A stretch of DNA of 64,000 bases from VRUE01 sp035318745 (lineage in GTDB: Bacteria; Actinomycetota; Thermoleophilia; Solirubrobacterales; 70-9). Position 1 is the stretch's first letter. The number at the start of each line of letters is the position of its first letter. This document shows, one piece after another, positions 31,987-40,199 of this stretch. The stretch lies in assembly GCA_035318745.1 (NCBI GenBank), contig DATHEA010000039.1, forward strand, positions 1-64,000. The letters are read 5' to 3'. The notes under the pieces were generated by a model. It worked only from the letters and a program-made list of their open reading frames with translations, searched no databases and had not been told where the DNA came from. A program made the position numbers and the translations under genes.

Positions 31987-32817
31987 ATGACGAAAGCCGA
32001 ACTCGAGTCCAAGCACATTGCCGAGCTGCACGAGCTCGCCGCCGACGCCGGCGTCGAGCGCTACCGGATGCTGCCCCGCGCCGAGCTGATCGACAAGCTC
32101 GCCGGGGGAAGTGGCGGCGGGGCGCCGAAACCCAGCCGCGAGCGTTCCGGAGGGGACTCGGGTCAGCGCCGGCAGCGCAATCGCAGTCGCAAGCCTCGCG
32201 AGGGGGGAGGCGACCGCGAACCGCGGGGCGACCGTCAGGAGCGCAAGCCGCGCGAGGGTCAGAAAAGCGAGCAGGAGCAACCGGCTCCGCCGCGCGAGCC
32301 CGCCGCAGCCGCGCCTGCCCCTGCAGCGCCCGCCGCGGAGCGCCCCAAACGCAAACGGCGCCGCCGGCGCTGGGGCCGGCGCCCCAAGGGCGTCAGTGTC
32401 CACGACCTGCTCCTGCCCGCCCGCTCCGGCCGCCAGGCGATCGTCTACGCCGAGAGCCGCGCCGCCTGCACGGCAATGCTGCGGGAGGTGGCGGCAGAGC
32501 TGTCCGGCGCCTCTGAGGGCCCCGACCCGATCGCCCTGCTCGTCGACCCGACACCGGAGGAGCTCGCCGACTGGAAGCGCGAGGCGCCCAAGGCCGAGAT
32601 CGTCTCCGCCGGCAAGGCGAAACACGCCGAGGACGCCCTGGCACAGGCTCGCTCCCGGGCCGGTGCCGGCGAGGACGTGATCGTCCTGATCGACTCCCTG
32701 AGCCGCTTCGCCGAGACCTTCGCCGGCGCCGAGGAGGCCCGCGAGCTCTTCGACGCTGGCCTCGGCGCCACTACCGGCTCGCTTACGGTCGTTGCGGCAA
32801 TAGAGAGAACTGGCTGA
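31987..32817 (+). CDS. Rho-like protein lacking the P-loop
   Basis: A 276-aa protein that looks like a reduced transcription terminator Rho. Residues 1-40 match the Rho N-terminal SAP-like domain (LESKHIAELHELAADAGVERYRMLPRAELIDKL). A long Arg/Lys/Gly/Pro tract follows, and then part of the Rho RecA-fold core: DPTPEELADW (Rho DERPEEVTDM) and the Walker-B strand DVIVLIDSLSRFAET (Rho DVVVLLDSITRLAR), ending at GSLTVVAAIERTG. The cold-shock RNA-binding domain is absent. Where Walker A should be there is LLLPARSGRQAIVY, with no GKT/S lysine, so ATP hydrolysis is unlikely. It may bind RNA or Rho. Confidence 0.75.
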   Translation: MTKAELESKHIAELHELAADAGVERYRMLPRAELIDKLAGGSGGGAPKPSRERSGGDSGQRRQRNRSRKPREGGGDREPRGDRQERKPREGQKSEQEQPAPPREPAAAAPAPAAPAAERPKRKRRRRRWGRRPKGVSVHDLLLPARSGRQAIVYAESRAACTAMLREVAAELSGASEGPDPIALLVDPTPEELADWKREAPKAEIVSAGKAKHAEDALAQARSRAGAGEDVIVLIDSLSRFAETFAGAEEARELFDAGLGATTGSLTVVAAIERTG

Positions 32818-32847
32818 GGTCGTCAGACCAAGCAGATCAAGGACGCA

Positions 32848-32879
32848 GGCCGTGTGGCGTGCTCCGCACGCGAACGGCC
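32848..32879. terminator. Bidirectional terminator between convergent genes
   Basis: GGCCGT and ACGGCC enclose a second hairpin, GCGTGC-TCC-GCACGC, giving a two-part GC-rich stem of 12 bp with small bulges. It lies between the Rho-like gene and the minus-strand hypothetical gene, both of which end here. Confidence 0.6.
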
Positions 32880-32910
32880 GAGGACGCCGAGATGCGCCGG
32901 TCAGACGGTC

Positions 32911-33441
32911 TCAGCGGCGGTAGGCGATGCGGCGCCAGGAAGGCTCTTTGGAGAGCTCGATCAGCTCGTTGCTGCGGTCGGGCTGGACGTAGCCGAAGGT
33001 CTGCGTGGTGTCGTCGAAGACGACGTCTAGCTCGCCCTCCTTGACCCGCTGGTCGAGCCAGGCGCCGCGGAAGACGAGGCGACGCAGCCAGTGGATGAGG
33101 CTGCGGTTGGAGGGGCCGACCAGGTCCTCCCAGTTGAGGTTTATGTGCTCGCCGAGCTCTGAGCTGGGCTCGGAGATCTCGCCGTTGACGGCAAGGTCGA
33201 GCAGATCGTCGAGCTCCTCACGGCTCAGTCCCTGCTGGACGAAGCCGAGTTTGACCGCGGCCTGCTCGACGCGCTGGCCGAAGTCCTCCTCGTTGAAGGC
33301 AAAGCGGAGCTCTCCGTACTCGAGCACGTAGTCGGAGCCCGACTCGTAATTTTCTCTGCGGGTCGTCTTCTTGTTCATTGAGTTGAAGCCCATCCGCCGT
33401 CGCCAGCCCAGCAACGGCAGATGCTGGATCATGCCTGTCAT
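32911..33441 (-). CDS. Hypothetical protein
   Basis: A 176-aa protein of unknown function, soluble and acidic, with an uneven composition (FNEEDFGQRVEQAAVKLGF, LSREELDDLLDLAVNGE, then DVVFDDTTQTFGYVQP). The middle could form two or three helices and the C-terminus beta-strands ending in SWRRIAYRR. I recognise no family. The ATG at 33441 has a weak GGAG 13 nt upstream; internal ATGs (MGFN, MNKK) are possible starts and would remove a short basic N-terminus. No membrane segments. Confidence 0.6.
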   Translation of the reverse strand: MTGMIQHLPLLGWRRRMGFNSMNKKTTRRENYESGSDYVLEYGELRFAFNEEDFGQRVEQAAVKLGFVQQGLSREELDDLLDLAVNGEISEPSSELGEHINLNWEDLVGPSNRSLIHWLRRLVFRGAWLDQRVKEGELDVVFDDTTQTFGYVQPDRSNELIELSKEPSWRRIAYRR

Positions 33442-33552
33442 CGTAGTCCCGTGTCTCCAGACGGCGGCCGCTGAACGAGGTTTTGCGCGTTAAGGCGGTT
33501 CCGCGGGACTGCCTTGGGGGGAGGACTTGCGTCGCTGTGGGCTTGCACCCTT

Positions 33553-33885
33553 ATGGCTCCGATCGCTCGGCGGCTGCGCCAGCTTCCCGTTGTTGACCTG
33601 CTCGGGTACGAGGTTCCCGTCGCGGTCGGCCTTAAGGTCCGCCTGGTCGGCCTCTCGCACCTCGACCACGAGCGGGCCGGGGTGGGGCTGCTGATTCCGC
33701 GCTGCCGCAGCATCCACACCTTCGGCATGCGTTTCGCGCTCGATCTCGTCTTCCTCGACCGCGACGGCCGGCCCTGCTCGGTGAGGGGAGGAGTGCTGCC
33801 GCGCCACCTCGCCTGGGATCGCCGGGCAAGCGCCGTGCTCGAGCTGCCCGCTAACTCCGGGGCTTTGCCGCTCTCGGCCCGGTGA
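33553..33885 (+). CDS. DUF192 family protein
   Basis: A 110-aa DUF192 protein. Family features: RLVGLSHLDHERAGVGLLIPRCRSIHTFGMRFALDLVFLDRDG, the core beta-strands with the conserved CRSIHTFGM block (cysteine, histidine and methionine aligned with the family), and the C-terminal VLELPANSG. The biochemical role of DUF192 is not established; a link with arginine-rich secretion or archaeal cell division has been suggested for some members. The frame opens earlier, but ATG at 33553 fits the family length. It lacks a signal peptide, unlike many relatives. 40 nt upstream of the two-component genes. Confidence 0.75.
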   Translation: MAPIARRLRQLPVVDLLGYEVPVAVGLKVRLVGLSHLDHERAGVGLLIPRCRSIHTFGMRFALDLVFLDRDGRPCSVRGGVLPRHLAWDRRASAVLELPANSGALPLSAR

Positions 33886-33924
33886 AGGGGGGAGAGTTTT
33901 CGTCTCCGCGCCCTTAGAGGGGCC

Positions 33925-34638
33925 ATGCTTCCCCAGAGACGAGAAATCGCCAGCGTCGTCGTCTGCGAGGACGACACCGCGACGCTCGAGCTGCTCTGCG
34001 ACAACCTGGTCGCCGATCGCTTCGGCGTGCTGCCGGCGCCGAGCGCTTCCGATGCGCTGCGCCTATGCCGCTACAAGCAGCCGGACCTGATGCTGCTCGA
34101 CCTGACCCTGCCCGATGCCTCGGGTCTCGACGTGCTGCAGGAGATCCGCGAAGCGGACGGCATCGTCTCGCGCTTCGATCCGCGCCTGCCGGTGATCGTC
34201 CTCAGCGGGCGCGGTGCCGATCAGGATCGCGTGCGCGGTCTCGAGTTCGGGGCCGACGACTACGTGGTCAAGCCCTACGTCTACTCGGAACTGCGGGCAC
34301 GGATCGCGGCGGTGCTGCGGCGGGTGGACCAGCGCAGCAGCGGTCCGATGCGGGTCGGCGACATCGTCGTCGACCCGGGCCGGCGCCGTGCCTGGGTCGG
34401 CGGGCGCGAGGTGCGGCTGTCCAAGAAAGAGTTCTCGCTGCTGCGGGTGCTAGCCGCGGATCCGCACCGGGTCTTCTCCAAGCGCGAGTTGCTGGGTGAG
34501 GTCTGGGGCTACCGGACGCCGACCAAGACTCGCACGCTCGACTCGCACGCAAGTCGTCTTCGGCGCAAACTGGACCCCGAACGGGCGCGCTTCGTAATCA
34601 ACTGCTGGGGCGTCGGATACCGCCTCCTCGACGGATGA
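33925..34638 (+). CDS. OmpR-family response regulator
   Basis: A 237-aa regulator. Receiver domain: acidic pair EDD, phospho-acceptor in LMLLDLTLPDASG, switch serine in VIVLSGRGAD and KPY lysine. DNA-binding domain: winged helix with VRLSKKEFSLLRVLAADPHRVFSKRELLGEVWGY and the recognition helix around RTLDSHASRLRRKL. It pairs with the kinase immediately downstream, whose ATG overlaps this stop. The gene pair is coupled to Tad secretion genes, implying control of pilus or surface assembly. Confidence 0.92.
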   Translation: MLPQRREIASVVVCEDDTATLELLCDNLVADRFGVLPAPSASDALRLCRYKQPDLMLLDLTLPDASGLDVLQEIREADGIVSRFDPRLPVIVLSGRGADQDRVRGLEFGADDYVVKPYVYSELRARIAAVLRRVDQRSSGPMRVGDIVVDPGRRRAWVGGREVRLSKKEFSLLRVLAADPHRVFSKRELLGEVWGYRTPTKTRTLDSHASRLRRKLDPERARFVINCWGVGYRLLDG

Positions 34639-35369
34639 CGGAGCTGGCCGAGATCGTCGCCGGATGGCCGCTCGCCGCCACGATGGCGGCCGTTGCCGCT
34701 GCCCAGGGACTGCGCAACGGTCGCCGTCGCGGCGCCCTCAACGCAGCGCTGCACGAGCTGCGTCGCCCGTTGCAGGCGATTGCCCTGGCCGGCGCCGGCG
34801 GCCCGGTCGGCTCGCCGCCGGCGGTCGAGAGCTCGGTGCGCCTGGCCGCGGCGGCACTGGAACGGCTCGACCGCGAGGTGAATGGCGGCGGCTCGCTCCG
34901 GCGCCCGCCAGAGGCGGTGGAGGTGCGGCCGCTGCTCGAAGCGGCGGTGCGGCGCTGGCGGGCCCGGGCGAGCCTCGGCGGCGGTTCGCTGGGGCTGCGC
35001 TGGCGCGCCGGGCGCGCGGTCGTGATCGGCGACCGGGTCGAGCTCGCCCAGGCCCTCGACAACCTGATCGTCAACGCGATCGAGCATGGAGGGCCGGCGA
35101 TCTCCATCGACGCCAGGCCGCACAAGGGCCGGGTGCGGATCGTCGTCGCCGATTCGGGTCGCGCCGCGCGGCCGGATGCCCGTCGCGACACGCCGGCTGA
35201 CGTAATCGCCCGTCTCTCCGGGCGCCGGCGTCATGGCCACGGTCTCGCTGTCGTCCGCCAGGTGGCGGCGGCCCACCGGGGGCGCTTTGCACTGCGGTGC
35301 GCCGAGGCCGGGTCGCTTGCCCTGCTCGAGCTTCCGCTTGCGAGCGACCGCGGCTCTCTTGCGGCATGA
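34635..35369 (+). CDS. Minimal histidine kinase
   Basis: A 244-aa kinase with no sensor domain. An N-terminal hydrophobic segment (ATMAAVAAAQGL) could anchor it. The phospho-acceptor box is reduced (ALHELRRPLQAI). The ATPase domain has an N-box DNLIVNAIEHGG and the G-box HGHGLAVV, but the intermediate DSG block (VADSGRAARP) lacks the usual GxG (DxGxG). The missing sensor domain suggests it reads a membrane or intracellular signal from a partner. Its stop overlaps the start of the SAF protein gene, so signalling and secretion genes are coupled. Confidence 0.85.
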   Translation: MTELAEIVAGWPLAATMAAVAAAQGLRNGRRRGALNAALHELRRPLQAIALAGAGGPVGSPPAVESSVRLAAAALERLDREVNGGGSLRRPPEAVEVRPLLEAAVRRWRARASLGGGSLGLRWRAGRAVVIGDRVELAQALDNLIVNAIEHGGPAISIDARPHKGRVRIVVADSGRAARPDARRDTPADVIARLSGRRRHGHGLAVVRQVAAAHRGRFALRCAEAGSLALLELPLASDRGSLAA

Positions 35370-36022
35370 GCCGGCGCAGGCGGGCGCTCGCGTTCCTGCT
35401 GCTGGCACTCCTCGCTGCCGCCGGCGCCGCCGCGATCGCCGACGGCTACGGAGCAAGCGCCGTCCGCGGTTACGGTCCGCTGCGACCGGTGGTCGTGCTC
35501 GGCGCCAGGATCGCGGCCGGGCAGCGGATCGGGCCGGAGGAGATCGGTTCGACCCTCACCGTGCGGCGGGTCCCGGACAGGTTCGTCCCGCCGGGAGCGC
35601 TGGTCGCGCCGGGAGAAGCACTGGGTCTGATCGCCCGGGCACCGCTGCCCGCCGGTTCCTACCTGCTCGCCGCGCAACTCGGCATTGCCCGCAAGGCAAG
35701 GCGCGAGCGGCCGAGCCTCACGGACGGGCGACGGCCGGTTGAGATCGCCGTAAGCGGCGCCGACGCGCTGCTGGCAGCCGGACCCTCTCGGCCTGGGTCG
35801 AGGGTCGACGTCGTGGTGACGAGCGAACCGGCTGGCGCCGGGCCGGGCCGAACCTACGTCGCCGCGCCCCACGTGGCCCTGCTTGCACTGCGGCCGGGTT
35901 CCGAAGGCACAGGACCCGGGACGACGGCCGCGGCGACCCTGGGTCTGACCAAAAGCCAAGCGCTGCGGTTGATCGCCGCCGAGAGCTTCGCCCGCAAGGT
36001 GACTCTCCTGCCGGAGGACTGA
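35366..36022 (+). CDS. SAF-domain protein, CpaB-like
   Basis: A 218-aa protein. A membrane helix at residues 8-25 (ALAFLLLALLAAAGAAAIA) is followed by a SAF domain (VVVLGARIAAGQRIGPEEIGSTLTVRRVPDRFVPPGAL and APLPAGSYLLAAQL), the fold of Flp pilus-assembly CpaB/RcpC and antifreeze-like proteins. Its C-terminal half resembles the CpaB post-SAF domain but is short. It probably acts in the periplasmic-face scaffold of a Tad system. It overlaps the kinase gene and is 5 nt before the TadA-like gene. Confidence 0.8.
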   Translation: MSRRRRALAFLLLALLAAAGAAAIADGYGASAVRGYGPLRPVVVLGARIAAGQRIGPEEIGSTLTVRRVPDRFVPPGALVAPGEALGLIARAPLPAGSYLLAAQLGIARKARRERPSLTDGRRPVEIAVSGADALLAAGPSRPGSRVDVVVTSEPAGAGPGRTYVAAPHVALLALRPGSEGTGPGTTAAATLGLTKSQALRLIAAESFARKVTLLPED

Positions 36023-36027
36023 CTCAG

Positions 36028-37128
36028 GTGGAGGCGCGGCAACGGCACCTGGAGGACCTCGCCGATTCGTTGCGCAGCCGGCTGATCGAGGCTCGGCGCG
36101 AAGCCGCCGCTGCCGGCGCACCGCCATCCGAGGAGCTGGCCGCAGAGGTGTCCAGCCTCGTGCAGCGGGAAGCGGCGCTGCTCGGCTCCGCGGATCGGGA
36201 AGCGCTCGTGGCCCGCGTGCTGCGCGACACCGTGGGCCTCGGACCGCTGGAGGACCTGCTCGCCGACCCCAGTGTCGAGGAGGTGATGGTCAACGGGCCA
36301 GGCCAGGTGTATGTAGAGCGCGGCGGGCGAATCGAGGCGACCGCTGCCTGCTTCGCCGACGAGGAGGAGTTGCGCAACGCGATCGAGCGCATCCTCGCGC
36401 CGCTCGGCCGCCGGATCGACGAGCTGAGCCCGATGGTGGACGCCAGGCTCGCCGACGGTTCGCGCGTCAACGCGGTGATCCCGCCGCTTGCCATCGACGG
36501 GCCGTCCCTCTCGATTCGTCGCTTCGGCGCCAGCCGGCCGCAAGCGCGCGAGCTGGTCCAGCTCGGGACCCTCTCTGAGGCCCAGATCGAGCTGCTCGAG
36601 CGGGCGGTCGGCGAAAGGCGCAGCGTCCTCGTCAGTGGCGGTACCGGCTCCGGCAAGACGACCATGCTCAACGCGCTCTCGGGCTTCGTCGCGCCCGAGG
36701 AGCGCCTGGTGACGATCGAGGATGCGGCCGAGCTGCGCCTGCAGAGACGCCACGTCGTGCGTTTGGAGAGCCGGCCGGCGGGGGTCGAGGGAAGGGGAGA
36801 GGTGACGATTCGCGATCTGCTGCGCAATGCGTTGCGGATGCGGCCCGACCGGATCGTGATCGGCGAGGTGCGCGGCGCCGAGGCGTTGGACCTGCTCACC
36901 GCGCTCAACACCGGCCACCGCGGCGCGCTCTCGACGGTGCACGCCAACTCGCCTGCCGACGCCCTCGCCCGTCTGGAGACCCTGGCCCTGATGGCCGGGC
37001 TGGGACTGCCGCACGAGGCGATCGCCGCTCAGGTCCGCCGCGGCATCGATCTCGTCGTCCACCTCGAGCGGTTCGAGGACGGCTCCCGCCGGGTCACCGA
37101 GATCGCCGACGTGGCGGCGGCCGGATGA
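36028..37128 (+). CDS. Tad secretion ATPase (TadA/CpaF)
   Basis: A 366-aa hexameric ATPase of the CpaF/TadA family that powers Tad-type pilus assembly. The N-terminal helical region carries the DLLADPSVEEVMVNGPGQVYVERGG motif. Walker A: VLVSGGTGSGKTTML; Asp box: VTIEDAAELRL; Walker B: RMRPDRIVIGEVRGAEALDLL; His box: NTGHRGALSTVHANSP. The GTG at 36028 fits the family start. Its stop overlaps the TadB-like start. All catalytic elements are intact. Confidence 0.92.
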   Translation: MEARQRHLEDLADSLRSRLIEARREAAAAGAPPSEELAAEVSSLVQREAALLGSADREALVARVLRDTVGLGPLEDLLADPSVEEVMVNGPGQVYVERGGRIEATAACFADEEELRNAIERILAPLGRRIDELSPMVDARLADGSRVNAVIPPLAIDGPSLSIRRFGASRPQARELVQLGTLSEAQIELLERAVGERRSVLVSGGTGSGKTTMLNALSGFVAPEERLVTIEDAAELRLQRRHVVRLESRPAGVEGRGEVTIRDLLRNALRMRPDRIVIGEVRGAEALDLLTALNTGHRGALSTVHANSPADALARLETLALMAGLGLPHEAIAAQVRRGIDLVVHLERFEDGSRRVTEIADVAAAG

Positions 37129-37982
37129 GCGGCGCCCCGGGGGCGCTGGTGCCGATTGCCGGCGCCGCCGCGGGGGGCTTGGCGGCGCTTGCGGCTCGCG
37201 AAGCTGTGCTTGCCACCCCAGCCGTCGCGCAGTGGTTGCGGCTTGCGCTGGAGCCATTGCGCAGGGCGGGGGAGGAGGGCTACGTTCCCTCGACCGTGGA
37301 GCGGCGCCGGCTCGCGGCGGTCGGCGCCGGAGCGGCGTTGCTCGGCGGTTGGTTCCTGGCCGGGGCGATAATCGCGGTGCCGCTGGCGGTCGCCGGTCCC
37401 GGGTTGGCAGGCTGGGCGGTGTCGAATCGGCGGCGCCGCTATCGGCGCGCCCTCGAGCGCGCTCTGCCGGAGGTCGCGGCGGCAATCGCGGATTCGCTCG
37501 CCGCCGGCCGTTCCCTGCGCTCCTCGCTGCCTGCGGCAGCATCCTCGGTCGACGGTCCGGCCACGGTCGAGCTCGCTCGGCTGGGGGCAGAGCTGGGGTT
37601 GGGGGCGCCGACGGTGGCGGCGATCGAGGGATGGCGGCGGCGGATGCGCTCGGCAAGGGTCGACGCCTTCGCCATGGCGCTGCTCAGCCAGCAGCGCGCC
37701 GGCGGCGACCTCGCCGGCCTCCTGCGCCGCTTCGCCGATGGGGCCGCCGAGCGCGACCGCGCCGCCGACGACGCCCGCTCGGCAACGGCGCAGGCGCGCT
37801 TCACCGGTCTGCTCGTCGTCGCGATGCCGAGCGGCGGCGCCCTCTTCGCCGAGCTGATCCAGCCGGGCTTCCTCGCCAAGGTATTGGGCGCTCCGGCATC
37901 GGCGGTGTTGCTGGCGCTGGCCGCCGCGCTGCAGCTCGCCGGCTTTGTCCTGATCCGGCGCTTTGCACGGGTGGTCGAGTGA
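37125..37982 (+). CDS. TadB-like inner-membrane platform protein
   Basis: A 285-aa GspF/TadB-family membrane protein. Hydrophobic N-terminal helices (about residues 60-100), then a cytoplasmic domain with RALERALPEVAAAIADSLAAGRSLRSSL, matching the T2SSF fold, and a hydrophobic C-terminal pair (VVAMPSGGALFAELI; VLLALAAALQLAGFVLI). It forms the platform in which the TadA ATPase turns. Its stop overlaps the TadC-like GTG. ATG overlaps the TadA stop. Confidence 0.88.
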   Translation: MSGAPGALVPIAGAAAGGLAALAAREAVLATPAVAQWLRLALEPLRRAGEEGYVPSTVERRRLAAVGAGAALLGGWFLAGAIIAVPLAVAGPGLAGWAVSNRRRRYRRALERALPEVAAAIADSLAAGRSLRSSLPAAASSVDGPATVELARLGAELGLGAPTVAAIEGWRRRMRSARVDAFAMALLSQQRAGGDLAGLLRRFADGAAERDRAADDARSATAQARFTGLLVVAMPSGGALFAELIQPGFLAKVLGAPASAVLLALAAALQLAGFVLIRRFARVVE

Positions 37983-38611
37983 GGTCACGTGCGCCACTGG
38001 CACCGAAGCTGGCCTGCGCCGTGGCGGGTGGGATCGCGGCGATGGCAGCGGCCCCCGCGGCGCCGGGTCGCATCGCGTGGCTGGTCGCGGTCGGAATGCC
38101 GGCTGCCGGCTTTTTTCTGCCTGACGTATTGCTGGAGCGCCAGGCACGACGTCGCCATCGCCGCCTGATTGCCTCGCTGCCCGATGTACTCGACCTGCTT
38201 GCGATCGGTTCGGCCGCGGGCCGCAGTCCGGCGGCGGGCTTTGCCGAGATCGCGCGCTCCGGCAGCGGCCCGCTCGCCGACGAGCTGCGCGTCACGACGG
38301 CCGAGCTCGGCTGCGGACAGCCATTGGCCGAGACCCTCGCGGCGCTTCGCCGGCGAGTCCCCGGCACCGAGATCGCCTCCCTCTGCGCCTCGATCGAGCG
38401 CTCGCGCCGCCTCGGGTCGCCGCTGGCGGACCAGCTACGCCGTCAGGCCGCCTCGCTGCGTCGCGACCAGCGCCGCGCCGTCGAGGAGCGAGCCGCCCGC
38501 GCCGCTCCCAAGATCCAGCTGGTGGTCGCCCTGGTCCTCGTCCCCTCGGTGCTGCTGATGATCGCCGCCGGCCTGATCGCCAACGCCGACATCCTCCTCG
38601 GTGACTTCTAG
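37979..38611 (+). CDS. TadC-like inner-membrane platform protein
   Basis: A 210-aa T2SSF-family partner of TadB. Helices at about 10-50, then LIASLPDVLDLLAIGSAAGRSPAAGFAEIARSG, the family's core motif, and C-terminal helices (IQLVVALVLVPSVLLMIAAGLI). It starts at GTG overlapping the TadB stop and stops immediately beside the stop of the convergent gene (no gap). A Flp pilin, prepilin peptidase and TadE/F genes are not in the window, so this is only the motor and platform part of the system. Confidence 0.88.
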   Translation: MRSRAPLAPKLACAVAGGIAAMAAAPAAPGRIAWLVAVGMPAAGFFLPDVLLERQARRRHRRLIASLPDVLDLLAIGSAAGRSPAAGFAEIARSGSGPLADELRVTTAELGCGQPLAETLAALRRRVPGTEIASLCASIERSRRLGSPLADQLRRQAASLRRDQRRAVEERAARAAPKIQLVVALVLVPSVLLMIAAGLIANADILLGDF

Positions 38612-39484
38612 CTACTCCTGAGCCTCGTCGCGCAGGCGCGTGGCGACCGCGGCTGAGGCGGCGCGGATCGTGTCCAGCTCGGGCGCCTTCTTCTTGTGGC
38701 CGTGGACGTAGCAGCAGAGGGTGCCGTCGACCAGCTCGAAGGCGAACTTCTCCGGGGCCGAGTCGGTCAGCCAGACGATGAAGGTGGGGGAGAAGAGCCG
38801 GCGCAGCCGGACCGCATCTTGGCCCTCGCGCACGAAGATCTCGTAGCGCTCGTCGAGAGCCTCGCTCTCCAGCTTGACCCGTTCTTTGGAGCCGCGGAAG
38901 ACGTCCTCGACCTTCTCCAGGGCACGCAGGCCGGACTTGCGCTGGCAGTAGAGCTCGGGGACGAAACCGGTGCATTCGGGCACCTGGGCGAGGCCGACCG
39001 TGTAGCGGTAGTAGTTGGTCTGCCGGTTGCCCTCGCTGTCGGTCGTCTCGTCCTCGTAGGTATAGAGAGCGAGGAGGCCGTCGACCCCGGCGGCGAGAGG
39101 GCCGGACATGGAGCGCTCGGCGTAGCGGTCATCGCCCTTGCGCAGCAGCGGCGTCGCCGGCGGCAGCGGTCCCCTGCCCGCCAGCGCCAGTCCGCGCCGC
39201 GCCGCGTAGGCAGAGAAGAAGGCATCCTCTGCCTGGGAATCGGCAATCGCGAAAACCACCAGGAGGCCGAGCAGGAGCGTTGCGGCCGCCGCCGCGGCGC
39301 CGATCGCCGGCCCGAGGAAGATCGCGCAGGCGACACCGGCGGCGATAGCGAAGATCGCGAGCAGTGCCCAGGTGAGCGGCTTGCCCAGCAAGCGTTTGAA
39401 GTGGAAGCCGCGCAGGTCGTTGGCGTCGTCGGGCGTGGCCGGGCCGGCTGCGGATGGGGCGACTGTCTCCTCGGTTGCGCTCAT
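38612..39484 (-). CDS. Membrane hypothetical protein
   Basis: A 290-aa protein with two adjacent membrane helices (about residues 40-85, rich in Ala/Leu/Ile) separated by a short loop, and a cytoplasmic C-terminal domain of about 200 residues (GRGPLPPATPLLRKGDDRYAERSMSG; ETTDSEGNRQTNYYRYTVGL; SGLRALEKVEDVF). I do not recognise the domain; it has several Cys (VPECTGF, LYCQRKS, LCCYVHGH). Its start is divergent from the mraZ promoter, 189 bp away, so it may share regulation with cell division. Confidence 0.65.
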   Translation of the reverse strand: MSATEETVAPSAAGPATPDDANDLRGFHFKRLLGKPLTWALLAIFAIAAGVACAIFLGPAIGAAAAAATLLLGLLVVFAIADSQAEDAFFSAYAARRGLALAGRGPLPPATPLLRKGDDRYAERSMSGPLAAGVDGLLALYTYEDETTDSEGNRQTNYYRYTVGLAQVPECTGFVPELYCQRKSGLRALEKVEDVFRGSKERVKLESEALDERYEIFVREGQDAVRLRRLFSPTFIVWLTDSAPEKFAFELVDGTLCCYVHGHKKKAPELDTIRAASAAVATRLRDEAQE

Positions 39485-39553
39485 CGACGTGGCGAGCCTA
39501 ACCGTTGCAATCGAGGTTGCGAATGGGACGCCAGTTTGAGCTTGTGTTGCAAA

Positions 39554-39579
39554 GTGGGAGGAAGTGGGGTACTGTGGCG
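39554..39579 (+). promoter_or_regulatory. MraZ operator boxes upstream of mraZ
   Basis: Three tandem words, GTGGGA (39554), GTGGGG (39564) and GTGGCG (39574), exactly 10 bp apart. They match the TGGG-N direct repeats bound by MraZ in other bacteria, and 10-bp spacing places them on the same face of the helix. They lie about 95 nt before the mraZ start. Confidence 0.7.
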
Positions 39580-39673
39580 CTCGAGTTGAAGCCCAGGACC
39601 GGGGTGGTGAGGCTCCTCCCACCTCATCACTCCGGTCCTAACTCTTTTTCCGGCCGCAGAAAGGACCACGGGG

Positions 39674-40117
39674 ATGGCATTTCGGGGTCTCTACGAGCAC
39701 AGTCTCGACTCCAAGGATCGCCTCACGGTTCCCTCTCGCTTCCGGGCCGCGCTCTCCGACGGGATTGTTCTGTCCAAGGGCTTCGACCCCTGCGTCTGGG
39801 TGCATACGACCGGGGAGTTCGAGCAGCTGTCCGACCGCTTCCTCTCGCCGCACAGCCCCTTTGGCAAGGACGCACGCAGCCTGCGCCGCCGCTTCCATGG
39901 CGGCTCTTTCGACGAGACGCTCGACTCGGCCGGCCGCATCCGCGTGCCCAAGCCGCTGATCGAGCACGCCGGTCTCGCCGGCCCCTGTGTCGTGATCGGT
40001 GCCGGCGAGTATCTGGAGATCTGGAACGCAGAGGCCTGGGCGAAGCAGGAGGAGGAGCTCGACGCCTCCGCCCCCGAGATCGCCGAGGGCCTCGCCTCGA
40101 GCGGAGCGGCTGCCTGA
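39674..40117 (+). CDS. mraZ: MraZ transcriptional regulator
   Basis: A 147-aa MraZ with two AbrB-like repeats. The first has HSLDSKDRLTVPSRFR and the second TLDSAGRIRVPKPLIEHAGL, both carrying the DxxGR/DxKxR-P signature. It forms a ring that binds the GTGG repeats of its own promoter and controls the division and cell-wall cluster. First gene of that cluster, as in most bacteria. AAGGACC at 39660-39666 is near the ATG. C-terminal extension rich in Ala and Glu. Confidence 0.95.
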   Translation: MAFRGLYEHSLDSKDRLTVPSRFRAALSDGIVLSKGFDPCVWVHTTGEFEQLSDRFLSPHSPFGKDARSLRRRFHGGSFDETLDSAGRIRVPKPLIEHAGLAGPCVVIGAGEYLEIWNAEAWAKQEEELDASAPEIAEGLASSGAAA

Positions 40118-40199
40118 CATGCAAGCCCACGCCGAGCGTGCCTCGCTGTCCGACCGAGGCCATCGCTACACCGGACCCCACAGCGCAACCCTTACCTAT

